A stretch of DNA of 64,000 bases from Maea johnstoni (taxonomy: Eukaryota > Annelida > Polychaeta > Spionida > Magelonidae). The stretch lies in NCBI GenBank assembly GCA_963942565.1, contig OZ012690.1:42621144-42685143 (forward strand), given 5' to 3'. Of the stretch, positions 21,637 through 33,800 are shown one piece after another. The notes beneath the pieces were generated by a model. It saw nothing but the letters and a program-made list of their open reading frames with translations. It ran no database searches and was not told the DNA's origin. The position numbers were made by a program, and so were the translations under genes. Within the stretch, counting starts at the first letter, position 1, and each line of letters opens with the position of its first letter.

Positions 21637-21840
21637 CCAGGATATTCAAAAGGCCTGTCCAAAACAGCTCTCCCAAAATTTCTGCCCATGGATCCAGGTT
21701 TCGCTACTCAACCACTTTCAAAATCTCATACTGGCTAGATTCTATGGCTATTTATGTCAAAAAGGGCAATTTACACTTCAGTCATGTACTATAAGATGGT
21801 TTGATTGGAAAAAAATTTGGTTATTAAATCAAGGATGGCA
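21631..21840. repeat. Dispersed repeat overlapping the zinc-finger stop codon, copy 1
   Basis: From TTAGCCAGGAT onward this aligns with 31671-31840 (shared words GCCTGTCCAAAACAGC, GCAATTTACACTTC, AAGATGGTTTG). The TAG stop of the zinc-finger frame (21634-21636) falls within the first bases of the repeat. Family unknown. Confidence 0.65.
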
Positions 21841-23097
21841 AAATTGAAAATTCTTCAAAGAAATCTTTGCCTCTCTAAAAGGAGTTTTTTTGCAAACTGC
21901 AGGTCCAAGAGACCAGTAGGACGAGTCTGGACTTTAAGTCCCTGCTCCTAGGTTTATGTAAAAGTGTGCAATTCCTTGGCTTGTAGAAAATTATAGTATG
22001 TAATGGCTAGGAGTGATTTTCAAGAAGAATAGCTTCCAAGTATCATTTTGCTATTTTTGATTTTCAAAATAATTGCAGATACATTCATCATTTTTGATTC
22101 TATATTTAACTCTCTACTTGCTGCAACCAAAGCCAGTCTGTCAGTTTTGATGAAATCATTTTGGCTAAGGCATGATTGGCAAAATATTTGAAGAACAAAT
22201 TTTGATCAGAACACTCAACAATAAATATTTTGTAAAATCGATCTCTATTTCCTAGTTATTGTCATAAGTAGGAAAGATCCAGAGAACAATTTCTTGAGTA
22301 AATTACAGCTTATTTGGCACTAGAGATAAATGGGTATTTGGTAATCTATCGCAGAAAGAAGTCATTTTCTTATCACCAGTTCACAGGTTGTATAACTGAA
22401 ATAGAAGACTATATATATATATATATATATTTATCTTGTTAATTTTGTATGAAAACTATGTTTTATTTCAAAAGTCAGATCATAAAGGGATCACAATGAT
22501 GCTCTCTATGTGGCTGAAATGTTGGCATTAATTTGGGGTAATAACAAGAAAGAAGATTTCGAGGTATTTAGCAATAATGTGTCAATTTTGTAAAGAGTTA
22601 AACGATGGTATGTATTTCAATTACTCAGTAGGATAGTGAAGTAAACATGACATCCTCTCAAAGTTTCAGCCATATAAGTTGTTGTTTGTCCTGTATTGTT
22701 TATTTTTGATCAAGTTTACTGCATTGTAATTGTATGCCAAATCCATTGTTATGGTGTTTGTTTTTGCTAGTTAATCTGTTCATGTGTGTGTACCTTTGAA
22801 ATATTCATCTGCACATTTTGATAATTTGAAAATACTAGATATTGTTAATCATAAACAAAGTATTTGAATGAGAGTTGTTAATTAAGTGCTGAATAACATT
22901 CCACTTTATTTCATTTTTTTTCAAAAAATGTTTTGATCGGAAAGTTATTGCTTAGAGAGAGAAGGGTTAATCAAATAAACATGAAAAAGAATGCTTTTAA
23001 ACTTGAAAAAGAATGCTTTTGGCATGTATATTGTTCCAGTGTAGAATGTGATATTGAACAAGAGTAAAATCTACCTTTTGAAATAAAAGATATCAGT
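21841..23097 (+). other. Probable 3' UTR of the zinc-finger gene
   Basis: AT-rich and without coding frames, with a short TA run near 22412-22430. AATAAA polyadenylation signals occur at 22974-22979 and 23092-23097; the second is a plausible end. The boundary needs transcript data. Confidence 0.45.
23092..23097 (+). terminator. Candidate polyadenylation signal for the zinc-finger gene
   Basis: AATAAA in TTTGAAATAAAAG, about 1.46 kb after the stop codon. An alternative is at 22974, and another AATAAA occurs near 23862. Confidence 0.35.
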
Positions 23098-25161
23098 ACA
23101 TATTAATGAAATGGAATTTTGTTTATCCTTACTTTTTTGCATTTTTTAGTCATACAGATAGTAGTCAAAGGAGACCTAAGTTCACTGACTAGTATGGATG
23201 TCCAACTGTCGCATTGTCGCACCAGCATGTGACAGAGGCTTTAAAACGTGCGACAAGTCAAAAACTTTAGGCATTGTTTAACCCTGGAAATTTACAGAAA
23301 AAATTATGAACTGTACCAACTGACATTTCACTTGAATTACCTTAAATCCAAATCATATTCAAAAACGAGTGGACTTCATTTAGTTATGTCTCTTGATTGA
23401 TCTAGGTCTTTACTATTTAATAAAGATGCTGATGCAGGAGTGCCACCTGGTTACAATATTTACACATATTATCCAAAATCTCCAGGAATAAAAGATTTGG
23501 ACACCCCCTGTAAATGGTAACTTTTTCACATGCTTTATGTGAGAATCATAGCTCGATGCTTAGGAGGAAATACATGTAAATAAGTGCATAACTAGTTCTC
23601 TAAGAAAATTTGTAGAAATGCATTTTAAGCTGTTCTCCATCATCTACCTTTCTGAGCTGTTAAGCCTAAAAAATACTTTTCTGTTCATTCAAAGCAACTC
23701 TTGGATGAAAATAGTTCCTGATCAGCAGATCCATGGTTGTAACAAAATATTAGTACATATATTTGACACCAGGGGGCAGCAATCCAAACCAAAAAATATC
23801 ACAGTAGCTGTTAATGGTTCATGATTGTAGTTTATGGATTCATCTGTTTATGTGAACATTAGAAATAAAACAGAGGTCCATTTTTAAGAGGTTTATACAC
23901 CACACACAAGTCAAAAGTGTATGATAGTCAATTGTTCAGGACTATTGAACTGTAGAATGTGCATTGAGGTTTGGTTGAAATTTTACTGACATGGACAAAA
24001 ATTGCCTTTTGAATAGTAATACATGTATAAATGAAATAACTCTTTAAAATACTTATCTATGATTAAACTTATGTCAAGAAAAGAAGCTTGTTTCATTGAC
24101 TTGATAGGATTAATTATTATTGTTGATTGATTGATTGTATGGCAGTATTCATTAAAGAACACAGGTAACGTCTAAAATTCTTTGTAGACTGTTTCATGAA
24201 TTAGTGAAAATAGCCTTCTTGATCAATTTTACCTTAGTAAAATGAGGAAAGGAAGCAAGATTTTGAGAGAAATTGTATCAGCAATCTGACAGGAATAACT
24301 GCGGTCTTTGGTTGCTCTTACTTCAGGATTTAGCAGTAAGGATAATGAATGTCTAAATATCCAGGAAAACTTGTTTTACAGAGGATAATTGATATATATG
24401 ATTGATAGAACTTCAGTTTTCAATATAGAACAAGAGAAGAAAGATTTAAGTTCCAAGAAAACTTCTATCAGTGACTGGAGAAATAAATGAAATACAAGTA
24501 TTAAATGTATGTATGTATATATGATATTGCCAGCATTCAACAAAGCACAAAAAGAAAAGACTAACAGCATAAATTTGTTTACCCTTTCGGGCTGATGTTT
24601 ATTCAACTTGAACTTCAGATCTTACAAGTTCTTATTTCATATGTTTTCATTGCTTGCTGTAGTGGTGTACACTTCACTCTCATTCAACCCACACCTGTTA
24701 TCCTATCCTGCTCCGGGACTTGGAAACCTGAGTGTGTCTTCCACCCAATAAATAACCATTTCATCGCAGCACCCTTGAAACCGAGAAAGACCCAGCCGGT
24801 CTATAGACAGCATACTCTACTCCATTGATAACATATAAGGGTAGCCATTTATTCAATGCCACACGAGACTGCCTCAAACGCAGCAGTACTTGTGGGAGAA
24901 ATATGTCAAGATTGGTAGGAACAATCCCACGGATAGACCAAAACCACGACTGGTAGGATAAAATAGCCCACTTCACAAAACTTTTCATTTTGGAAAATCT
25001 GACAAGCTTGCAAGAAGACGGCTGAGGCTCTGCCTTTGTCAGTGGCAAGGGTACAGCCGATCCATTGTGTACAGTGCTATCAGTCATGTTTTACCATAAA
25101 CCCTCAACATGATACAATACCAGTTATTTCCATTCCAACCCTCACCCATGATGGGCTGTGC
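23098..25161. other. Intergenic DNA, nothing recognised
   Basis: AT-rich sequence lying between the 3' ends of two convergent genes. All open frames are short, lack conserved motifs and have no splice context that I trust. Confidence 0.5.
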
Positions 25162-25376
25162 TTAACCCATCTGTGCCTGGAGACCTCCTTTAAGTGGGAC
25201 CTTTTGGATCTATCATATGCATTAAAATAACTTGGGAAGAATATTTGAAGGAGAGTTTTTAGTTGGTTTCTGAATTAAATTTCTCCTTTAAATATTTCCA
25301 ATAAGTCGCTATTGCTAGAGAGATGTATCCAAAATAGCCAGGCAGTTTTGGGCATGAGTGGGTTAATTCATTCATG
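25162..25376. mobile_element. piggyBac-like MITE with TTAA ends
   Basis: The element with its target copies runs from TTAACCCATCTGTGCC to GGGCATGAGTGGGTTAA. The ends are inverted repeats starting CCCA beside TTAA, the piggyBac target. It is 215 bp and non-coding. Its ends are related to, but not the same as, the TTAACCCTTCCAATGC elements at 34444 and 42527. Confidence 0.7.
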
Positions 25377-26274
25377 CTAAAGTTGTTCTGGCAACCCATC
25401 AAAACTGTGAGGCCTTGTTGGTCTGCTGTTAATTGGCACAAATGGTTTAAGCGGCTTCTCCCTATCACCTCAACACCGCCACCCAGACTCCCACCAATAA
25501 ATAGACCTCCGTGGCAGAGTCTGGGTGGCTGCACTGTTGGTCAATCCTACATCATCACTGTTCATTTATCACACAATAACATATCACAATCACGCCCAGT
25601 GCGATGCACACCACCTGAGTCGCCAGCACCTAGGCCACTTGTGGGTTTAATCAAGTAGGAATACACCTTGCATACTTAAATATCTCGAGGAGTGTTATTG
25701 GTTGATTCATTTTTTTCCTCCTCGAAATATTTTCTTAAATATGCATTTATTAGAAAGATATTCCCACGTGAGCCTGGCCTGCCTAAGGTGTCCGAGGCAT
25801 GAATGGCCTCAATGCAAGCAATACATATGATCTCCTCTCCTCCACTATCTTCCTCCCAGCTTAACAAGTAGAACCCAGAATCTTTGGGGTTCGAACAAGG
25901 AGGCTCGGGGGTTCAATTACTTCCTGATGATATATATAGGGAGCTTTGTGCCTTAGTTCTTTCAAAACCAACTGAACTTCACCTATCCTTATTTTTCCTC
26001 CACTGCGGAGGAAGTAAAGATTATACAGGGAATTTGTCAGCTGATTTTTCACCGAGAGCATTTAGGGCAGCTTTCTGTCCAATTTGAAGATCCATGCATA
26101 CAAGCAGGATATTCATGGAGAGATATGTTCCCATCCCTAAGCCTCCACGGGTAACACATGTCCCTTAACCCCCCTCTCTTGAGCCACCTTGGCTGGGTGA
26201 TGTCATTCTGAGAACACCACTGATTCTGTGGGTCTCAGCCTCTCCTGATGTTAGGGATTAATTTCCCAACAGGA
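25377..26274. other. Intergenic DNA, nothing recognised
   Basis: Contains several short open frames without motifs. No repeat structure is evident by eye. Confidence 0.45.
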
Positions 26275-26830
26275 ATTGTTCAACACACCATCCCATAAGG
26301 AGTGGTGTGACATAAGTATGTTTCATTCACACCATCATCCAACGGGAATGAGTGTGACAAAAGTATTTTTGATTCACACTTTTATCCAATGGGGACGAGT
26401 GTGACTTAAGTATGCTTCTTTCACACCATTATCCAATGGGGATGAGTGTGACAAAAGTATGTTTCTATCGCACCTTAATCCAATCGGGATATGTGCGACA
26501 GAAGTACATGTTTCAATCACACCTTTATCCAATAGGGATGAGTGTGACAAAAGTAATCAAAGACTTATTTTCATCACACCATCCAATGAGGATTAGCGTA
26601 CCATAAGTACATGTACATGGAATTTTCATCACACCATCCAATGAGAAAGACTAACAAATGTTCATGGGCTTTTCTTCCCGTCCTAATGCAAAGACACATT
26701 GCACCTTCACCCTATGAGGACGAGCATTATAAAAGTACAAGGAATTTTCATCACACCTTCCTCAATGGGTAATTTAAAAGATCTTTATCACACCTTTATC
26801 CCTTAAGGATGGGCGTAACAAACTTATTTG
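26275..26830. repeat. Minisatellite of palindromic 47-50-bp units
   Basis: About eleven diverged units of the type TCACACCATTATCCAATGGG ... GATGAGTGTGAC followed by AAAAGTATGTTT. Within each unit TCACAC pairs with GTGTGA, and CC-aat-GG forms the centre, so each unit can fold into an imperfect hairpin. The units become poorer towards the right end. Confidence 0.85.
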
Positions 26831-28809
26831 GATATTCCTTAACACTTCCATCTAAAGAAGATGCTTGGAATACTTTTTTTCTTTTATTCCTTCCAGTTGT
26901 TAGTTGTTGTTTTTTGGTTAGCAACAGGATATAATCCAATTGTTTACTTTTGATTAACGACTGGAAGTAAGACCTCAATCCTGATTTTGATTCACACGGT
27001 GGGTCCATGGATTCAGAATAAAAAACTTTTTTTTTCCATTCAAAATCCATGGTAGGTCTTATCTACATTAACTAAATAGGTCAAAACAAATAAGTAAAGT
27101 ACTTCTCATAATAAACTGAAAATGGTTTGAGTTCTTATCACTTAATTCTAAAGAAAGGAAAATTACGCCAGCAATTTCAGTATTTGTGAAATCTACTCCA
27201 TTTTCCGTGAAAACTTTAGAGCAGGATCCACCATTGTAAGATGGCAAGTTATTTGTTGAGAAATACTGAACTTGTCTATTTTTGACCTTCGCCACAGCTC
27301 TTTGTCACTGGCTACATGTGGCCTTTACAACACAAAGTTAGAACAAATATTGGTGTTAACATCTAGTTATAACCTCTACAATGATCGTAATAAAGAATTA
27401 CTTGAGTGACACTTCAATGACAGTCAAAATTACAGCGTGATTTTCTTGTAGAACAAAAATACAGCACCCCCACACATCAACAGACTGGTTAGAGGGGAAT
27501 CAGCAATCAATCTTATTTCTGTTGGTCGTCTATCAAAGTCAGTACAATTGTCAAGGTACATGCATTGTATGGCACCCTGTTCTTCATATGTCCCTGAAAT
27601 ATTTCCACACTATGACTAGCTTTTCTAGAGGTAGACATGTTCTGTAGAAAATATCAATATATCAAGACAGAATTGGCTCTGACAACGCAGATTTACTTGC
27701 CAGTACAATGCTGGTTACTGGCCATGAGAGTTATATCCCCGAATGCCCTGCATGATGCACTATACAGCAGTGCTGTGCAGCATGAGGTCTCTGAAATGAT
27801 GAGGTAATTAAGGCTGCATATCTTGAAAGCCATTTGCTTTTTCCACACAAACAGATACTACAAACTAGTATGGGACCCATGAAGACATCCCTCTATACTT
27901 TTCTTGGATAATCATTCATAAGCATACCTAAATGCTGTGAATATGGTGTTAGCAGTTAAGAAAGCCCACCAGACCTCTAAGCCAGCTTTATGAGTAAAAT
28001 TTGGCAAAATACTGTAGAAGCACAGCGTTAGCGTACAAGCACAAATTAATCACTATGCTCATTGCACATCCGCGAGAATACCTACTAGCTGTAGAAACTT
28101 CCTCAGAGGCTAAATAAATCGTGTCATTGAAGTGTCGAGGGTCAGTCATAAAATGAAACTCTGGACTTAAAGATGTCAATGCAAAATGCATTTTCTGACC
28201 ATGTTCCTCAGTCCATAAACCAACCCTATTGTTTTGTGATTTTTTTTTTATAAATATACATATACATATTATGTATACAATCAACTTAAACTGGGCACGG
28301 ACCTGACAGCACCAATTGTGGTGTTAATGAAAAACTAAGACTCGTTACACAGGGTATACAAGAACAGTCAGTAAACCTTGTGAGAGTCTCCGCTTGCTTT
28401 CACAGCAAGTAATGAAAATTCTAGACCACTCTAAAATTTTCAGGGAATCTTGACTACTGATACAGGAGTCTGCTTCAGCCCAGCTGATTGATGACATTTA
28501 AAACATTCATCTCAATCCTCCTCCAACGAAGAAGTTTTTTTTTTTTGAATAAAAAAAAAGAAAAAGATAGTTATACATTCATTGCATAACTGATATGTCC
28601 TTACATACATACACACATACATACTTTCTTACATACGACGATGAATTTTTGAGTTTTGTACATTTTGAACTTTTTTTGACTTTTTACAGCTTTTGTGTTT
28701 TTTTACACTGAGCCATGAAAAAATGAGCAGGTACAAATATGCATAATGAACATGGAATAATGGCTAACAATATCATCTATCAATAGGTAAATGAGATTAC
28801 CACATTCAA
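26831..28809. other. Intergenic DNA, nothing recognised
   Basis: No convincing gene. It has short poly-A/T tracts and isolated AT-rich words only. Confidence 0.45.

Positions 28810-28904
<95 letters not shown>
28810..28904. repeat. (TA)n microsatellite
   Basis: About 95 bases of pure TA. Confidence 0.97.
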
Positions 28905-28907
<3 letters not shown>

Positions 28908-30575
28908 CCATGACTCAGTGAGGAGTATTTCTTACATTCTACCATATGTATTTTAGTCAGTATAGATATGTTTGTTCGTTGTGGGCATCTCGAGTGCTTC
29001 TCTCAAGGTGTACAAAGGCTTGTCATCAACACAAAATAAGCATCGGCAAAATAATATAATATAATCGGATGCTTTTCTTTCTTTATTTTTGCAGCTTAAA
29101 TGGCATTTAACTATCATCTTACACTACCTTATAATAATGCAATAACCTTAGAGTACTCTACACCCCGTTTATTTAGGATGGCAATCAAAACAACTGTCAG
29201 TTCTATTTACCACTTATGGTAGAATACAAGAGGAACCCTCTTAAACAATTAAAGTAATGAAAACTGCTTTTCTCTACCAATGGTGGAATAGAATGGTATA
29301 AAACTCACCATAGCTATTGCCAAATCCTAAAAAGAAACGTTTTCCCTGCTAAATCTTAGCACTCGAGATTGGTTTTCCCTGAACAATAAAGTCACTGTAA
29401 TTCTTCTCAATGAAGTACAGTTCACCATATAACAGCAATTTCTTCTTGCCATGTTTTGAGCTTTAGAGACCAAATTACTTCCAAAGATCCTGTTCAATAT
29501 ATATTGCTATTCTTGGCACTTATGTATTGTATACAGCACTTCGAATGAATTTGGCAAATACTCTCTGAGATATCTTATATTCTTGTTCATAACCTTTTCT
29601 TTCAAGGTTCTAGTTTACAATACATCCACTGGCAGCAGCAGTGTGGTCACTACAAAGTGAGCAATTTCTTTTTTATTTTCAAGCTATGTGCCAGCTTGCA
29701 AAGAAGCAGTTTCTACAACACACCCAAGCTTATAACTTATAACTTCAATAAGTTCCCATACTCAATAGGAAAAAAGATATCTAGGAAATCAATTTAAGAT
29801 AGGAATCTTACTGATTGCATAAACGTAAGATGAAATATTACACTGTCCAGTTGTGAAAAAAACACTTATTATTGCAATTAATATATCAATGTACGATAAT
29901 TTTTGACTGAACTACAGTTATGAATATCTTCTAGTATTCAACAACTTTATCAATGCACCATATAAACATGTTTTTGACAGAATGAAGTCTGAAAGTTATT
30001 TCATTTCCAATAAAATATAGGGAATGGGTAAAAAAGATGTCTTTGATTATGTACGAGGTAGCTGGGTTGGTAGCAAAAAATTCGAAAAGCTGGTTTGCTG
30101 TAAATCTGGCACTTGCAAAGGTAACTACACCATGAAGGTCCTCCCTCCATTGAGGGCATTCTTCATGACACTGCACATGGTTGTAACATAGTTGGAAATC
30201 TTAACCAAAACACTAGTTATGTTAATAACATAAAACACATTTTCATTTTTGACATTGAAATGATCAAACTGGATTTTACAGTTATTAAAACAAATTTTGG
30301 CTATACATATTAAATAAGAAAACAACTGGCATCAGCTGACCTACATTTCAAGTCAGCAAATTCCTGATTATTTTCTAAAAGAAAAATAATGTGTTCCGCT
30401 GTAATTTAGCTTTTTTCTGCTATTTATAATAAATTTGATACAAAAAATGGGCTTTGCTGACATTTTACCCAAAATCCACATAGTTGTGAATAGAGAGTAA
30501 GCCCAGGGTGTTATTCAACCAGTGTAATGGTAGGAAGCTGCTGCAGGGATCAGCGGCTGCTGCTGCCGCTGCTCT
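28905..30575 (-). other. Region downstream of CCNI, likely containing its 3' UTR
   Basis: No coding frame is supported. The CCNI transcript must end here. Candidate polyadenylation signals on the - strand (TTTATT on the + strand) occur for example at 29672-29677, but none stands out. Confidence 0.4.
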
Positions 30576-30890
30576 TCAGTTGGCTGGGATGGTTTGTAAC
30601 GGTGGACAGCTAGAATCGTCCGGTTCTTGGTGAGCCTCGCTCGCACATGACGTCAGCAGCATGGCCGCTGCGGCCGCCGCAGCCACTGGTGGCGCCCCCT
30701 CCAGGATGTTCTCGTCGTTATACAACCTCTTGATGCCGTCGTAGATGTCGTCGACTTCGATCGCCTCCACCTTCCTCTTGGCGGGCTTGCTGGCGATGGG
30801 CATATAGATGTAGACGGTGTTAGTCTGGTTCTTGGCCACCAGGTGGCCAGAGACCAGCTCCCGGCAGCGGATAAGATGGTTATTGTCTAC
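30576..30890 (-). CDS. CCNI: CCNI coding exon 6 (C-terminal tail)
   Basis: 104 codons plus stop. It begins VDNNHLIRCRELVSGHL (human SSQLIHCRELVAHHL) and includes NTVYIYMP (human NSVYVYRP). The conserved KRKVEAIEVDDIYDGIKRLY follows, then NDENILEG, a seven-alanine run (VAAAAAAAML) and the end SSCPPLQTIPAN (human SPCPPLQPVSVM). The linker between the cyclin fold and the KRKVE motif is shorter than in human. Confidence 0.94.
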   Translation of the reverse strand, partial: VDNNHLIRCRELVSGHLVAKNQTNTVYIYMPIASKPAKRKVEAIEVDDIYDGIKRLYNDENILEGAPPVAAAAAAAMLLTSCASEAHQEPDDSSCPPLQTIPAN

Positions 30891-33800
30891 CTACAACAAC
30901 AAGTGTAGCTCATTTTAGCGACTTTCAATATAGTAATGATAAACACGTCATTGTCACATTTCGTACACTCACAATAAATATTTCATGCACATTTCCAAAT
31001 CCTAGTCACTGGACATGCAATAATTTTAAAATTTCTGATTTTGGATGGATTATCAATCTTATATTTGATTATATCAATTTTCTACATAGTAATAATAAGA
31101 ATGTCATTGATACATTTCTTACATTAAAAATATTACACGCAAATTTTCAAACCCTAGTCACGGGATATGCAACTATAAAATTTCTGACTGAGGATGGATA
31201 ATTATCCATTTTATATTTCAATTTTTCAATTTTCTATCGGGGCGGGCCCCTTCAAAAAAAACAGTGTACTCGGTAATTTGTTCAGGTTTGACAGAGAGGG
31301 CAGTGATTTCTTTACCTGCACCATGGTCTGCATCATGAGGGTGGAGGAGAGCCAGTCGGGCTGACAGAGCTCCAGCTCCAGGCTGAGCAGCGCCAGGGCC
31401 ACGGTGGACGGCCGGAAGACCTGTAGCGGGGCATGCGCCACGCACAGCTGCAGCTTGGTGGTCAGCAGCGAGAGCTGGCGAGACGCCGTCATGTGGCGGT
31501 ACCTGTCCAACAGGTGTGGCACGTTGGACAGCAGCAAGGCATGGAACTGAACAAGGGAGAGGAAACAACAAAGTAAATATTAGAGAAAACACAAAACGTC
31601 CCAAAAGAATAACAAAAATATGACATACAAATTGAATCAAGAGATATATATATATATCATGTTCGTCCAGGATCTTAGCCAGGATTTGGAATATGCCTGT
31701 CCAAAACAGCAATCACAAAGTTTCTGCCTATCAGAATTAAGCTACTTAGCTACTTCACATCCAAAAAGAGCAATTTACACTTCTGACATGTATTAGAAGA
31801 TGGTTTGTTAGGAAAGTTTTTGGATATTGGTTCCTAACCAACTTCCCAATTCAGACCCATTAAAAACTAATTTCTCAACCTTCAAAAATTAATTGTTCAG
31901 TAAATCATTTTGCACTCATCAATTGCTTGCAAATGCATAGCTTGGTGGTTGACTTACAATGTGTAGGAAGTCCAGTGCTGTGATGGTGCGTATGTTCCAG
32001 TTGAGTTTTTCGAGGATTATACGCTCCATTCGCAGTAGTTCTGATTTAGTGCAGTCGCACTGGCTCTCCTTCACAAGTTCCAAAGTCACAGGGATCACCT
32101 AAAAAAAAAAAATAAATCAATAAATAAAGATAAATACAAACAAATAAATAAACAAACAGACAGACAGATACATTATTAAATAAATGAATAAATACATAAA
32201 TAAACAAATAAATGAATAGATAAAATTGCAGAATCATTGTACTTGATCATTTTATGCTCATTCTTCAAGTCATATTTTTTATTTAGGTGGGATGGGGTTA
32301 GTATGTAAAAAGACGAAAAAAAATCTTATGTGTTCTAGCACTTTTCTAAACCTGGAGCTGGCTAAAATGACAAACGGAAGTGCTGAATATGTACAATTCT
32401 TAGATACAAAATGATGCTGGTGACTGATAGGAAATGTGATCAAACAAGATCATACTCTTGTCCAAGTCAAGAGTTAGGATAATCAGAGTTCTTACTGTAC
32501 TGTGGATAGGTCGACTTAACACCTCTACAATATTTTATCTTATTTTCCTCCAAGATTTGATCAAAATTGTCAGGCTATTTTTGCCTGCTATGAGCATGTA
32601 TGTGTTTGAGAGTATTAAAGCTGAGTGATGACTTACCTCATCTTCTTCCAGGGTCTTGGCAGCGATGTAAAAGCAACTTATTGCTATACATCTCAGATAC
32701 TTGGGGCGGGCCTGAAATAAAAAAATAACACACTTAGTAAATGGTAGATAAATCATTTCAGGGCTGGGCACTGCTAGTGAGTCCCAGGGATTTACCAAGC
32801 TAGAAGTCAGGGAGTCATTTTGACTCAAAAACGCCAAATTTTGGGCAGAATGACTTATTTTCAGTATTTGTAGTGTCCAAAGAAATTCTTCAAAAGTTTC
32901 ACTCATACAAGATAAAAAGGGCATTGAAATTTGTCTTGCTTTGTCAATATGCAGGGGTTGGTATGATTATTCTTGTAAATTGGATAACTGACTTTGAAAC
33001 CCCCAAAATTTCATACATTGTTTGTTTTCACCCCGAGTTTTCATATCCAGGGTATCACTTTGGTGTCTACATTCATTTTTTGACCCTGACCACATTACTT
33101 GAGAGGAAATGTGGTAGCAGTACCAATACCAATAAAAATAATATGGTTTTGTGAGTATTGGAATCAGCATTGTACAGCATTCTTCACTGTGCCCACCCCA
33201 AATCAAATTTGTGACTAGCCACTTGTATGTGGTGGAGTAAACCAGAATACCCGGCAAAAACCACCACCCAACCCTAAGTCACTGGCAACTTTCTCACATG
33301 AGAGAAAGCTAGCATGCACTCTGTGACTCAGACTCTTTAGACCACACAGCCATCGGGACAGGCCCCACAGTGACACGTGAGGCTAAGACTCCTAGCTTAG
33401 ACCACACAGCCAATATCAGGGCAGGCCCCATGCTGACACGTGAGCCTCACGGAAGTAGCAGTGGCAAAAGGCCAGTCATGTATTGGTTCATCTTGTGTCA
33501 ACAGAGAAGAAGTCCAGGGTCCAGCTAACATATCTTACAACCTGAACCCTTCTCCCGGCCAGGGATGTCACTCAAGAACTTATGGTTTTATCCTGGAAAG
33601 ACCTCCTGTGACTATTTTGATAACTGCTTAAATGAGATGTTGCCCGAAGGCCATACTGGCCAAATATTAGTTCTATCTAATTGCAGCATTACCTTGAGAA
33701 CAGTTTGTGCTTATCCAGGGTGGCTGACCAATCTTTTCTAATATTATAATATCAATTAAGATTTTTTACAACATGGCAGGGTACATCCAACAACAACAAC

